From: Phycisphaerales bacterium
Lineage (GTDB): Bacteria; Planctomycetota; Phycisphaerae; Phycisphaerales; UBA1924
Assembly (NCBI GenBank): GCA_020849615.1
Contig: JADLFW010000011.1
Location: 1-48,262, forward strand
Reading direction: 5' to 3'
DNA: 48,262 bases
Shown here: in pieces, positions 19,622-27,793 of the stretch
Layout of the letters: every line of letters starts with the position of its first letter
Numbering within the stretch: the stretch's first letter is position 1
Notes under the pieces: generated by a model
What the model was told of the DNA's origin: nothing
What the model saw: only the letters and a program-made list of their open reading frames with translations
The model's database searches: none
Program-made: the position numbers and the translations under genes

Positions 19622-20545
19622 ATGAGAGTTGCCTTGCTGTATTCGCGGATCCGGGTCGAGGAACGCCTGCTGCTTGAAGAACTGGCCCGGCGGGGGATCG
19701 AGCACGAAGCGGTGGATGTCCGCTCGGCCGTGTGGGATCTGGATGAGGCCCAGGCCTGGTCGAGGTTCGATGTCGCGCTGGAGCGATGCGTGAGCCAGAC
19801 GCAGGCGGTGACGGCGGTGCGGATGCTGGAATCGTTCGGCATCCCGTGCGTCAACCCGTCGCGGGTGATCGAGACGTGCGGCGACAAGCTGGCGACGTCG
19901 GTCGAGCTGGCCCGCGCCGGGGTGCCGACGCCGCGCGTGCGGGTCGCCGTCGAGCCTGAATCGGCGCTGGCGGCGATCGAGGAGATGGGCTACCCGGTGG
20001 TGCTGAAGCCGACGGTGGGCTCGTGGGGGCGGCTGCTGGCCCGGGTGAACGACCGCGATTCGGCGGAGGCGATCCTGGAGCACAAGTCGACGCTGGGGTC
20101 GGTGCAGCACGGCGTGTTCTACATCCAGGAGTACATCGACAAGCCGGGGCGCGACCTGCGGGTCTTCATGGTCGGCAACGATGCGATCTGCGGGATCGTC
20201 CGCCGCAGCGAGCACTGGATCACCAACACGGCCCGGGGCGGGCAGGCCTCGGCCCTCGCGGTGACGCGCGAGATCGCCTCGGTCTGCCGCGACGCCTCGC
20301 GGGCGGTGGGGGGCGGCGTGCTGGCGATCGACCTGCTGGAGTGCCCGCGTCGCGGGCTGCTCGTCAGCGAGGTCAACCACACGATGGAGTTCCGCAACAG
20401 CATCGAGCCCACGGGCGTGAACATCCCCGGGCGGATCATCGACCATGTGCTCGCGGCGGGGCGGCGCAGGCCCGGCGCCATGATCGAGGCCCGGCCGACG
20501 GCCGAAACCGCGTTCGACATCCTGTCGGGCCGGGGGGCCGCATGA
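19622..20545 (+). CDS. lysX: LysX-type LysW:2-aminoadipate (or glutamate) ligase
   Basis: An ATP-grasp ligase that joins the amino group of 2-aminoadipate (LysX) or glutamate (ArgX-type) to the LysW C-terminal glutamate. The start at 19622 has AGGAGAG 8 nt upstream; 307 residues is near the usual 280-300. The N-terminal Rossmann-like part ([14 protein letters not shown]) is followed by the ATP-grasp fold with the Lys-containing strand [12 protein letters not shown], the adenine-binding segment [13 protein letters not shown], and the metal-binding end [13 protein letters not shown] with the conserved Glu and Asn. RimK relatives add glutamates to ribosomal protein S6, but the lysW neighbour settles the family. 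Its stop overlaps the start of lysY (ATGA). Substrate choice between aminoadipate and glutamate is not resolved here. Confidence 0.92.
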   Translation: MRVALLYSRIRVEERLLLEELARRGIEHEAVDVRSAVWDLDEAQAWSRFDVALERCVSQTQAVTAVRMLESFGIPCVNPSRVIETCGDKLATSVELARAGVPTPRVRVAVEPESALAAIEEMGYPVVLKPTVGSWGRLLARVNDRDSAEAILEHKSTLGSVQHGVFYIQEYIDKPGRDLRVFMVGNDAICGIVRRSEHWITNTARGGQASALAVTREIASVCRDASRAVGGGVLAIDLLECPRRGLLVSEVNHTMEFRNSIEPTGVNIPGRIIDHVLAAGRRRPGAMIEARPTAETAFDILSGRGAA

Positions 20546-21582
20546 GCCGTCCGCGCGTGTCGATCGTCGGCGGGTCGGGGTACGGCGGTGGCGAGACGCT
20601 CCGCCTGCTGCTCGATCATCCGAATGTGGAGGTGGCCCAGGTCACCAGCCGCAGCCAGGCGGGGGTCTTCATCCACAGTGTTCATCCGAATCTGCGCGGG
20701 CGGACGAAGCTGGCGTTCATCCGGCCCGAGGAGCTGGAGCCGTGCGATGTGCTGTTCCTGTGCCTGCCTCACGGCGAGGCCTCGAAGCAGATCGACCGCT
20801 ACGCCGGGCTGGCGGCCCGGGTCATCGATCTCTCCGCTGATTTCCGCCTGCGCAGCCCGGAGGACTATCGCTCCTGGTACGGTGAGCCGCACCCGGCGCC
20901 GCAGTGGCTCGACCGCTTCGTGTACGGGTTGCCCGAGCTGCACCGCGAGCGAATGCGGGGCGCCAAGCTCGCCAGCGGCGTCGGCTGCAACGCGACGGCG
21001 GTGAACCTGGCGCTCCTGCCCTTGGCCCGGGCCGGGCTGATCAAGTCGGTGGTGGCCGATCTCAAGGTGGGATCATCGGAAGCCGGCAACGCGGTCAGCC
21101 CGTCCTCGCACCATCCCGAGCGGGCGGGCGCCGTCCGGGCCTACGCCCCGACGGGGCACCGCCACCAGGCCGAGGTCATCCAGGAACTGGCCCGCGAGCA
21201 CCCGTTCGAGCTGCACCTGTCGATCACCGCGGTCGAGATGGTGCGCGGGGTGCAGTGCACCGCGCACGTGATGCCGACCCGGGCGGTCGAAGAGAAGGAG
21301 CTCTGGTCGATCTACCGGGGCGCCTACCGGGCCGAGCCGTTCGTGCGGATCGTCAAGGACAAGGTCGGTTTGTACCGCTACCCCGAGCCCAAGATCCTCG
21401 CGGGGACCAACTGGTGCGATGTCGGGTTCGAGCGCGATGAGCGCACGGGCCGGATCGTCGTGATCAGCGCCATCGACAACCTCATGAAGGGCGCCGCGGG
21501 CAGCGCTGTGCAGTGCATGAACCTCATGTGCGGGTTCGAGGAGACCGCGGGCCTCTCCTTCCCGGGCCTGCACCCGATCTGA
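20542..21582 (+). CDS. lysY: LysY/ArgC-type LysW-aminoadipyl-phosphate reductase
   Basis: An NADPH-dependent reductase that converts the carrier-bound acyl phosphate to the semialdehyde, related to ArgC of arginine synthesis. The start ATG at 20542 overlaps the lysX stop (ATGA), showing translational coupling. The 346-residue protein begins with the nucleotide-binding motif [19 protein letters not shown]. The catalytic Cys is in [14 protein letters not shown] (about residue 149), and the C-terminal part carries HRHQAEV with the catalytic His. Alone, the sequence could be annotated as argC; the assignment as LysY rests on its place between lysX and lysZ. A 47-nt gap separates it from lysZ. Confidence 0.92.
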   Translation: MSRPRVSIVGGSGYGGGETLRLLLDHPNVEVAQVTSRSQAGVFIHSVHPNLRGRTKLAFIRPEELEPCDVLFLCLPHGEASKQIDRYAGLAARVIDLSADFRLRSPEDYRSWYGEPHPAPQWLDRFVYGLPELHRERMRGAKLASGVGCNATAVNLALLPLARAGLIKSVVADLKVGSSEAGNAVSPSSHHPERAGAVRAYAPTGHRHQAEVIQELAREHPFELHLSITAVEMVRGVQCTAHVMPTRAVEEKELWSIYRGAYRAEPFVRIVKDKVGLYRYPEPKILAGTNWCDVGFERDERTGRIVVISAIDNLMKGAAGSAVQCMNLMCGFEETAGLSFPGLHPI

Positions 21583-21629
21583 GAACCGAATCCTCTCCGT
21601 GACTCCGTCACTTCATCACTGGATTTCAC

Positions 21630-22433
21630 ATGATCGTCGTCAAGATCGGCGGTAGCCAGGGTGTGGATCTCGATGCCGTGTGCGAGGATGCCGCGCAGCG
21701 CATCCGCGCGGGCGACCGCCTCATCATCGTTCACGGCGGTTCCCACGCCACCGACACGCTCGCCGAGCAGCTGGGCTACCCGTCGAAGGTCATCACGTCG
21801 CCCTCCGGGCACACCAGCCGCCGCACCGACCGGCGGACGCTGGGGATCTTCCAGATGGCCTGCCGCGGCGTGATGAACCCGGCGCTGGTCGAAGGGCTGC
21901 AGCGCCGCGGCGTCAATGCGCTGGGCCTGAGCGGCATGGACGGCCGATTGTGGGTGGGTGAGCGCAAGAGCGCGGTACGGGCCGTCGAGAACGGCCGCAC
22001 CATCATTATCCGCGATGACTACACCGGGACCGTCGAGACCGTGAACGCCGAGCTGCTGCGGATGCTGGTGGGCGCGGGGTACACACCGGTCATATCACCG
22101 CCGGGCCTGAGCACCGGGAGCGAACCGATCAACGTCGATGCCGACCGCGCCGCGGCCCGGACCGCCGCGGCCCTGGGGTGCGAGTGCCTGCTGCTGCTCT
22201 CGAACGTGCCTGGGCTGCTGCGGGACTACCCCGATGAGTCGACGATCGTCACCCACGTGAAGCGCAGCGCGATCGATGAGGCGGCGGGCCTGGCGCAGGG
22301 GCGGATGAAGAAGAAGGTCATGGGCGCCGGCGAGGCTTTGGAGGGCGGCGTCGCCCGGGTGGTGATCGGCGATGCGCGCCGGGCCCGGCCGATCTCCGCC
22401 GCGCTGGCGGGTGAGGGAACGGTGTTCGAATGA
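21630..22433 (+). CDS. lysZ: LysZ/ArgB-type LysW-aminoadipate kinase
   Basis: An amino-acid kinase that phosphorylates the side-chain carboxylate of LysW-bound 2-aminoadipate (or glutamate). The 267-residue protein starts IVVKIGGSQG (phosphate-binding Lys and Gly-rich loop), has IIVHGGSHATD, the substrate segment around RTDRRTLG, then NVDADRAAA and the C-terminal AGLAQGRMKKKVMGA with the conserved Lys. LysZ proteins differ from ArgB mainly in pocket residues; the longer basic SGHTSRRTDRRT segment is consistent with a carrier-bound substrate, but this is inference. The ribosome site is weak (GGA about 10 nt upstream). The stop overlaps the lysK start by ATGA. Confidence 0.92.
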   Translation: MIVVKIGGSQGVDLDAVCEDAAQRIRAGDRLIIVHGGSHATDTLAEQLGYPSKVITSPSGHTSRRTDRRTLGIFQMACRGVMNPALVEGLQRRGVNALGLSGMDGRLWVGERKSAVRAVENGRTIIIRDDYTGTVETVNAELLRMLVGAGYTPVISPPGLSTGSEPINVDADRAAARTAAALGCECLLLLSNVPGLLRDYPDESTIVTHVKRSAIDEAAGLAQGRMKKKVMGAGEALEGGVARVVIGDARRARPISAALAGEGTVFE

Positions 22434-23581
22434 ACGATGAGTCGGCGGTCCAGCTCCTGCACTCGATGCTGGAGGTCCAGTCCCTCTCGGGCCGGGAGAC
22501 CGAGCTGGCCCGGTTCCTAGTGGCCCGCGCCGAATCGGTCGGGCTCCGGGCCGAGATCGACAGCGCGGGCAACTTCATCGCCGCCACGGCGGGCGATCCG
22601 CTGCGGTCGGGCCCGGCGCACCGCGACATCGTGCTGCTGGGCCACATGGACACCGTGCCGGGCCGGATCCCGGTCCGCATCGAGCACGGCCGCCTGCACG
22701 GACGCGGCGCGGTGGATGCCAAGGGGCCGCTCGCCGCGTTCGTTGCCGCAGCGGCGCGGGCACGGCTGCCCGATGCCTGGCGGCTGGTCGTGATCGGCGC
22801 GGTTGAGGAAGAGACGCCGACCTCTCGCGGGGCGCGGGCCGTGATCGGTCGCTACCGGCCCGAGGTGTGCATCATCGGTGAGCCCAGCGGCTGGGATGGG
22901 GTGACGATCGGGTACAAGGGAAGACTGGTCGCGCACTTCTCGCTGCGGCGGGCGGTCGGGCACTCGGCCGGCCCGCACGGCAGCGTGGCGGATGCCGCGC
23001 TGGCGTGGTGGGCCCGGGCCCGCGCGGCGGCGATCAAGCTGGCGCCCGAGGAAGGCGGCCCGTTCGGGCGCGTGCAGGCCACGGTGCGCGGTATCGAAAC
23101 GACGAGCGATGGGCTGCTTGACCGGGCGGAGATGACGGTGGGTTTCCGCCTGCCGCCCGGCGTTGCGCCCGGGAGCCTGCGGGAGATCTGCGATGATGTG
23201 GCCCGCGCCGAGGCACCCGACGCCGAGCTTCGGTTTGAGGGCGGCGAGACGGCGGTGGTCACCGACCGGGCCGCGGCGCCCGCGCGGGCGTTGACGGCGG
23301 CGATCCGGGCCGCGGGAGCGCGGCCGAGGCTGGTGCTCAAGACGGGCACATCGGACATGAACGTGGTAGGCCCGGCGTGGGGGTGCCCGATCGTGGCGTA
23401 CGGGCCCGGCGACAGTGCCCTTGACCACACGCCCGGCGAGCACATCGTGGTGAGCGAATACCTGGCGGCGATCGGCGTGCTGGGTTCGGCGATCTCGGGC
23501 CTGACGGTGGTTCCGGGCCCGGCCGGCGCCGAGGCTGGGGTGGAATCCCCCGGCTGCGCACCGGCGGGACGCTCCGGCTAA
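22430..23581 (+). CDS. lysK: LysK-type LysW-lysine/ornithine hydrolase
   Basis: A metallopeptidase of the M20 family that releases the finished amino acid from LysW. The start ATG at 22430 overlaps the lysZ stop. The metal and catalytic motifs are in order: LGHMDTVPG (first His and Asp), GRGAVDAKGPLAAF (bridging Asp), VEEETPT (catalytic Glu pair), IIGEPSGWD (Glu ligand) and DHTPGEHI (C-terminal His). The 383-residue length slightly exceeds the roughly 350-360 typical of LysK because of a low-complexity tail after about residue 365 (GPAGAEAGVESPGCAP). It is the last gene of the carrier-protein operon. The aminotransferase LysJ, which acts before it, is missing from the window. Confidence 0.9.
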   Translation: MNDESAVQLLHSMLEVQSLSGRETELARFLVARAESVGLRAEIDSAGNFIAATAGDPLRSGPAHRDIVLLGHMDTVPGRIPVRIEHGRLHGRGAVDAKGPLAAFVAAAARARLPDAWRLVVIGAVEEETPTSRGARAVIGRYRPEVCIIGEPSGWDGVTIGYKGRLVAHFSLRRAVGHSAGPHGSVADAALAWWARARAAAIKLAPEEGGPFGRVQATVRGIETTSDGLLDRAEMTVGFRLPPGVAPGSLREICDDVARAEAPDAELRFEGGETAVVTDRAAAPARALTAAIRAAGARPRLVLKTGTSDMNVVGPAWGCPIVAYGPGDSALDHTPGEHIVVSEYLAAIGVLGSAISGLTVVPGPAGAEAGVESPGCAPAGRSG

Positions 23582-23592
23582 TCTTCGGGCGC

Positions 23593-24381
23593 ATGAGCGA
23601 GCGCAAACCATTCGTTGGCGGCAACTGGAAGATGAACACGAACCGCACGACCTCGGCCGAGCTGGCCCGGGCCGTCGTGGACGGGCTGTCGAGCGTCAGC
23701 GGCGTGGATGTGGCGGTATTTCCGCCATTTCCGTACCTGCTGGCGATCAAGTCGATCCTGCGGGACCGCGGGTCGTCGATCAAGCTCGGGGCCCAGGATG
23801 TCTACCACCAGCCCGACGGCGCATTCACGGGCGAGGTCTCGATCGACATGCTGAAGGACTGCGGCGTGCAGGTGGCGCTGGTGGGCCATTCGGAGCGTCG
23901 CCACGTCGTCGGGGAGAAGGATGAGCTGATCAACCTCAAGACTCGCGCTGTTCTCGAGAGCGGGCTGGAGTGCATCCTGTGCGTCGGTGAGACTCTGGAG
24001 CAACGACTCAACGGCCACACCGACTCCGTGAACCAGCGGCAGATCCGCACCGCGCTGGCCGAGGTGCCGGGCGAGCAGATCGACCACCTGACCATCGCCT
24101 ACGAGCCGGTCTGGGCGATCGGCACCGGCAAGGTGGCGACTCCCGAGGATGCCCAGGATGCCCACTCCAAGGTCCGCCGTCTCATCGAGACCCTGTACGG
24201 ATCCGAGACCGCCGAGCGGATCCGTATCCAGTACGGCGGTTCGCTCAAGCCCGGCAATGCTTCCGAGATCCTCGCCCAGCCCGATGTCGATGGCGGCCTG
24301 ATTGGGGGCGCCGCCCTCAAGGGCGCGGACTTCGTGAGCCTAGTCCGGGCCGCGGCTCAGGCGGCACAGAACAAAGACTGA
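23593..24381 (+). CDS. tpiA: Triosephosphate isomerase
   Basis: Interconverts dihydroxyacetone phosphate and glyceraldehyde 3-phosphate in glycolysis and gluconeogenesis. The 262-residue protein begins KPFVGGNWKMN (active-site Asn and Lys), has catalytic His in LVGHSERR, the catalytic Glu in YEPVWAIGTG with loop 6 following, and the phosphate-binding IQYGGSLKPGN and GGLIGGAALKG. All key residues are present. A TAATCT box ends 8 nt before the ATG and there is no Shine-Dalgarno, so the message may begin at or next to the start codon. The ATG is 11 nt after lysK, so read-through from the lys operon is also possible. tpiA followed by secG is a common bacterial pairing. Confidence 0.97.
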   Translation: MSERKPFVGGNWKMNTNRTTSAELARAVVDGLSSVSGVDVAVFPPFPYLLAIKSILRDRGSSIKLGAQDVYHQPDGAFTGEVSIDMLKDCGVQVALVGHSERRHVVGEKDELINLKTRAVLESGLECILCVGETLEQRLNGHTDSVNQRQIRTALAEVPGEQIDHLTIAYEPVWAIGTGKVATPEDAQDAHSKVRRLIETLYGSETAERIRIQYGGSLKPGNASEILAQPDVDGGLIGGAALKGADFVSLVRAAAQAAQNKD

Positions 24382-24385
24382 ACAC

Positions 24386-24407
24386 CCCGGCCCGCCGAGA
24401 GGCCGGG
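24386..24407 (+). terminator. Hairpin after tpiA
   Basis: CCCGGCC at 24386-24392 pairs with GGCCGGG at 24401-24407 around an 8-nt loop, starting 5 nt after the tpiA stop. There is no T-run, so it is at best a weak terminator. A TAGACT box at 24410-24415 directly after it may be the -10 element for secG. Confidence 0.4.
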
Positions 24408-24510
24408 CCTAGACTTCCCAATACCGGTAGAGGGCGTGGCCCCGCTTCCGGCCCCCGTTCGACGGGCCCGGCCGCGGCCGCTGCCCCGACTGCTCGCGAG
24501 GTGACTCTTG

Positions 24511-25020
24511 ATGATGCTGGCACTGTCCCCGATCCTCATCGGGCTTTCCATGTTCCTGCTGATGGCGGTCTGCATCCTGCTGATCCTGACGATCCTCATC
24601 CAGCGGCCCCAGGGCGGCGGGCTGAGCGGCGCGTTCGGCTCGGGCGCGGGCTCGGGGCAGACGGCTTTCGGCACCAAGACGGGCGATGCGCTGACGATCT
24701 TCACGATCATCATGTTCATCGCCTTCGTGCTGTGCTCGGTGCTGCTGGTGTTCGTGACCCGCCCCGGCCAGGGTCCGCTCGTCCAGCCGACCGCCGAGCA
24801 GGCCCCCGCCGAAGCGCCGACCGGCCCGGCCGGCGCCACCGACCAGGGCACCGCGGCTCCCGCTGCGGGCCAGCCCGGCGACACGGCCACGCCGCCGGTC
24901 CAGCCCCCCATGGACGACAAGCCCGCCGACCCGACGACCGCGCCGCAGAGCACTCCGCCCACCGCCGCGCCGGTGGCGCCGCCCGCGTCGACCCCGCCGG
25001 CCGAGCCCGCGCCCAAGTGA
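24511..25020 (+). CDS. secG: Preprotein translocase subunit SecG
   Basis: SecG is the small membrane subunit of the SecYEG protein export channel. The start at ATG 24511 has GAGGTG 7 nt upstream; a TTG one codon earlier is less likely. The 169-residue protein has two membrane helices (about 7-28 and 54-78) flanking the conserved cytoplasmic loop QRPQGGGLSGAFG...GSGQTAFG, the family signature. The rest (about 85-169) is a Pro/Ala/Thr-rich tail that typical SecG proteins (about 75-110 residues) lack; such tails are frequent in planctomycete SecG, and their role is unknown. It lies 129 nt after tpiA. Confidence 0.92.
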   Translation: MMLALSPILIGLSMFLLMAVCILLILTILIQRPQGGGLSGAFGSGAGSGQTAFGTKTGDALTIFTIIMFIAFVLCSVLLVFVTRPGQGPLVQPTAEQAPAEAPTGPAGATDQGTAAPAAGQPGDTATPPVQPPMDDKPADPTTAPQSTPPTAAPVAPPASTPPAEPAPK

Positions 25021-25127
25021 TGCCGGGGGTTCAGCGGCGCCGCGACCGCGCGGATCCACCTTGGTTTCGATAGACTCCTTCCGGAGCGCGCCCGGTTCTC
25101 GTGGAGCGCAGGAAGCGGAGGCGTCTC

Positions 25128-26018
25128 TTGATCCGCAGCATGACCGGCTTCGGTGAAGCCTCGGCCCACATCGACGGTGTCCACTACTTCGTCGAGGTGC
25201 GGTCGCTCAACAGCAAGTACTTCAAGGCCAACATCCGGCTGCCCGAGGAGTTCCAGGGCGTTGAGGCCGAGATGGAATCGCGCCTCCGCGAGAAGCTGAC
25301 GCGCGGGACCGTCACGCTCACCGCGACCTGCTCCGAGGATTCGGCATCCGCGGCCCGCGAGATCAACGTCAAGGCCCTCCAGAAGTACATCGACCAGCTC
25401 CGCGCGGTGCCCGGTATCGGATCCGGGGAGCTGCGGGTTGACCTCGCCGCCCTCCTCAGCCTGCCGGGTGTGCTCCAGCCGCCCGCCAACGAGGAGGACC
25501 GCCTCAACCGGGCCCGCGCCGCGTTTCTCAAGCTTCTCGACCGGGCCGCCGGCGACCTCATCGCCATGCGGGAGCGCGAAGGCCGGGCCCTTGTCGCCGA
25601 CCTGCTCACCCACCGCGATCTCATCGCCGACCGCCTCCGGACCGTCGGCGAGCGGGCCCCCGCCGTGGTGCTGGAGTACGAGCGCCGCCTCAAGACGCGG
25701 ATCGAGGCCATGCTCAAGGAGAGCGATGTCCGCGTGGATGCTGTGGACCTCATCCGCGAGATCGCCGCCTACGCCGAACGCACGGATATCGCCGAGGAAG
25801 TGAAAAGGCTGGAGGGCCACCTCATCCAGTTCGCCGAGCTGCTGTCCGGTAAAGATGACCGTCCCGTGGGCAGGACGCTGGATTTCCTTGCCCAGGAGAT
25901 GCTCCGGGAGGCCAACACGATCGCCAGCAAATCCCCGGATGCGGGGATTTCCCGGTCCATAGTGGAAGTCAAGGGGGCGATCGATAGGATCAAAGAGCAG
26001 GCCCAGAACGTCGAATAG
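25128..26018 (+). CDS. yicC: YicC family endoribonuclease
   Basis: YicC proteins are RNA endonucleases related to RNase stress functions; E. coli YicC has been linked to degradation of small RNAs. A TTG start at 25128 is chosen because GGAGG lies 6 nt upstream and the protein then begins (M)IRSMTGFGEAS, the conserved N-terminus; a GTG at 25101 would add nine basic residues. The 296-residue length matches the family. The N-terminal domain has FVEVRSLNSKYFKANIRLP; the C-terminal DUF1732 part ends GRTLDFLAQEMLREANTIASKS and IVEVKGAIDRIKEQAQNVE, both hallmark segments. A TAGACT box at 25071-25076 may be its -10. The common partner gmk is not adjacent. Confidence 0.93.
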   Translation: MIRSMTGFGEASAHIDGVHYFVEVRSLNSKYFKANIRLPEEFQGVEAEMESRLREKLTRGTVTLTATCSEDSASAAREINVKALQKYIDQLRAVPGIGSGELRVDLAALLSLPGVLQPPANEEDRLNRARAAFLKLLDRAAGDLIAMREREGRALVADLLTHRDLIADRLRTVGERAPAVVLEYERRLKTRIEAMLKESDVRVDAVDLIREIAAYAERTDIAEEVKRLEGHLIQFAELLSGKDDRPVGRTLDFLAQEMLREANTIASKSPDAGISRSIVEVKGAIDRIKEQAQNVE

Positions 26019-26091
26019 CCGCGGTCGTTTCCGGGGCGGCCGCTGGTTGGGCGCACATTTCTGCGCCGGGGGAGCGAGGGGCGTTACACCG

Positions 26092-27216
26092 ATGGCCTTG
26101 CGCATTGGCAGGCAATGCTTGGTGGAGCGGGCCGCGGCCGCGCTGGTGTTCGCCGCTGGGCTGGTTGGCGGCCCGACCGTCGGCGCCCAGACCGTCGATC
26201 CCAAGCTCCTCGCCGGCGTCGACCAGTGGATCAAGGACCTGGATTCGAGCGAGCTCGACAAGCGGGATTTCGGGCAGTCGCGCCTCGGCGATGGCCGGTT
26301 CTGCTCGCTCGGGCTGATCCAGGGCCGGTTCTTCGACCCCGGGCTCAGCGAGGAGCAGCGGCTGCGGCTGAACAGCGCGGGCTACCGCCTCTTCACCGGC
26401 TCCGTCCGCGGCGCGATGGGTGTGCAGTTCAGCGATTCGACTCCGCAGGGCGTCGTCATCGGCCGGACCATCGAGGGCTTCGATTCCCGCGTCACGCTGC
26501 GGCCCGAGGATGTGATTCGCACCATCGACGGGCGGCCCGCGCTCGACCAGGATCACGTCCGGGCGTTGATCATCTCCCACGACCCCGGCGATGAGGTGTC
26601 GGTCGGGCTCCTGCGCAACGGCGAGCCGCTGATGGTGACGCTCCGCATGGGCCGGTTCGACCAGCTCCGCGATCGCAACCTCGGCCCGGATGAGCAGGCG
26701 CTGCAGCAGGCCTGGCGGGTGAGGCTCGCGCGGCTGGCCCGCGAGGCGGCGGCCCGGCTGCCGGCGCCGATCGATGCGGTCGATGTCGAGGCCGAGCAGG
26801 AGGATTTCGACCTGGCGCTGGCCCTCGAGCGGGCGCGCGGGCCGGTCGCTCAGGATGATGATGGCGGATACGGGATCGCCTCGCTGGTCGCCGGCGGCGA
26901 GCCCAGGGGCCTGGGCGCCGGGGGCGCGCCGGCGTACATCGTCTTCCGCGGCGGCGGGATGCCGGGCCAGGCCGATCCGGTGGGCGAACTGCTCCGGGAG
27001 CTCAACGCGACGCAGCGGGCCATCATCGAGATCCAGGATCAGCTCCTGGAAATCCGGGCCATCATGGAAGATCCCAACACCCCGGCCGCGCGCCGCCAGG
27101 AACTCGGGCTCCGCGGGCAGTTGATGGAGGCCCAGCTCCGCCAGTTCGAGGAGCAGGTCCGCAACATCAAGCAGCGGCTCGCGCAGGGGCCGCAGCTCGA
27201 CCGCGCGGTGCCCTGA
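26092..27216 (+). CDS. Exported PDZ-domain protein
   Basis: A 374-residue protein with a signal peptide (about 1-33, ending VGAQT). A PDZ domain (about 105-190) follows, with GAMGVQFSDSTPQGVVIGRTIEG and LRPEDVIRTIDGRP, the pattern seen in HtrA/DegP-type PDZ domains. No protease domain is present, so it is not an HtrA protease. The C-terminal quarter (about 290-370) is a charged helical, coiled-coil-like region (LLRELNATQRAIIEIQDQLLEIRAIMEDP). It may be a periplasmic scaffold. The start at 26092 is chosen because the signal peptide then begins properly; an earlier in-frame start at 26047 would bury it. It converges on the HD-domain gene with a 9-nt gap. Confidence 0.8.
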   Translation: MALRIGRQCLVERAAAALVFAAGLVGGPTVGAQTVDPKLLAGVDQWIKDLDSSELDKRDFGQSRLGDGRFCSLGLIQGRFFDPGLSEEQRLRLNSAGYRLFTGSVRGAMGVQFSDSTPQGVVIGRTIEGFDSRVTLRPEDVIRTIDGRPALDQDHVRALIISHDPGDEVSVGLLRNGEPLMVTLRMGRFDQLRDRNLGPDEQALQQAWRVRLARLAREAAARLPAPIDAVDVEAEQEDFDLALALERARGPVAQDDDGGYGIASLVAGGEPRGLGAGGAPAYIVFRGGGMPGQADPVGELLRELNATQRAIIEIQDQLLEIRAIMEDPNTPAARRQELGLRGQLMEAQLRQFEEQVRNIKQRLAQGPQLDRAVP

Positions 27217-27225
27217 CCGGTCCGT

Positions 27226-27762
27226 TCAGCTCAACTTCCGCGCCATCAGGCGCTCGACGGCCTTGATGCCGCGCGCGATCGATGAATGTGCCCGTGCATC
27301 CTTCCGGGCCAGGGCGATGGCCCGTCGGCACCGCCGGGCCAGCTTGGCCTTGCTCGCCTTGTTGGGCTTGGCCCGGGCCGCGGCATCGCAGTAGTTGTCA
27401 TAGACATCGGCGAGCTTGACGAGCCGGGCCCGCCAGTCGGCCTTGGCGAGCCGGCGGTCGTAGTCGGTCTCGCGCTGACGCTCGGGGAGCAGCATGTTCT
27501 TGGTGAGGGCCGAGACGCAGTCGGCGACGCGGCGGCCGAAGCCCTGGGCGATGTCGTCGTAGTCGGTCGGGGTGTCCTCGATGGTGTCGTGCAGGATCGC
27601 GGCGGCGAGGGCGATCGGGTCATCGCAGCCGAAGACATCGCGCACGGTCATGGCGACGCGGTAGACGTGGGCCACGTAGGGTGTGCGCCCGTCCTTGCGG
27701 GTGTGGAACTGGTGTGCCCGCGCCGCGAAGGAGACGGCGTCCTGCCACAGATGAAGGTTCAT
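27226..27762 (-). CDS. HD-domain protein, (p)ppGpp hydrolase-like (single domain)
   Basis: A 178-residue stand-alone HD phosphohydrolase resembling the hydrolase domain of SpoT/RelA and the small MESH1-type enzymes, which remove pyrophosphate from (p)ppGpp. The start at 27762 (MNLHLWQDAV) has AGAGGA 6 nt upstream. Conserved positions include AHQFHTRKDGRTPYVAHVYRVA with the first His ligand, the HD motif in LHDTIEDT (H58, D59 and E62, D63) and the third Asp in KLADVYDN. No synthetase, TGS or ACT domain is attached. A basic C-terminal tail follows. It lies 31 nt downstream of the GH35 gene on the same strand and may be cotranscribed, without an obvious functional link. Confidence 0.85.
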   Translation of the reverse strand: MNLHLWQDAVSFAARAHQFHTRKDGRTPYVAHVYRVAMTVRDVFGCDDPIALAAAILHDTIEDTPTDYDDIAQGFGRRVADCVSALTKNMLLPERQRETDYDRRLAKADWRARLVKLADVYDNYCDAAARAKPNKASKAKLARRCRRAIALARKDARAHSSIARGIKAVERLMARKLS

Positions 27763-27793
27763 GGTCCGATCCTCTTGGGCCGGTGAGAGCGGA

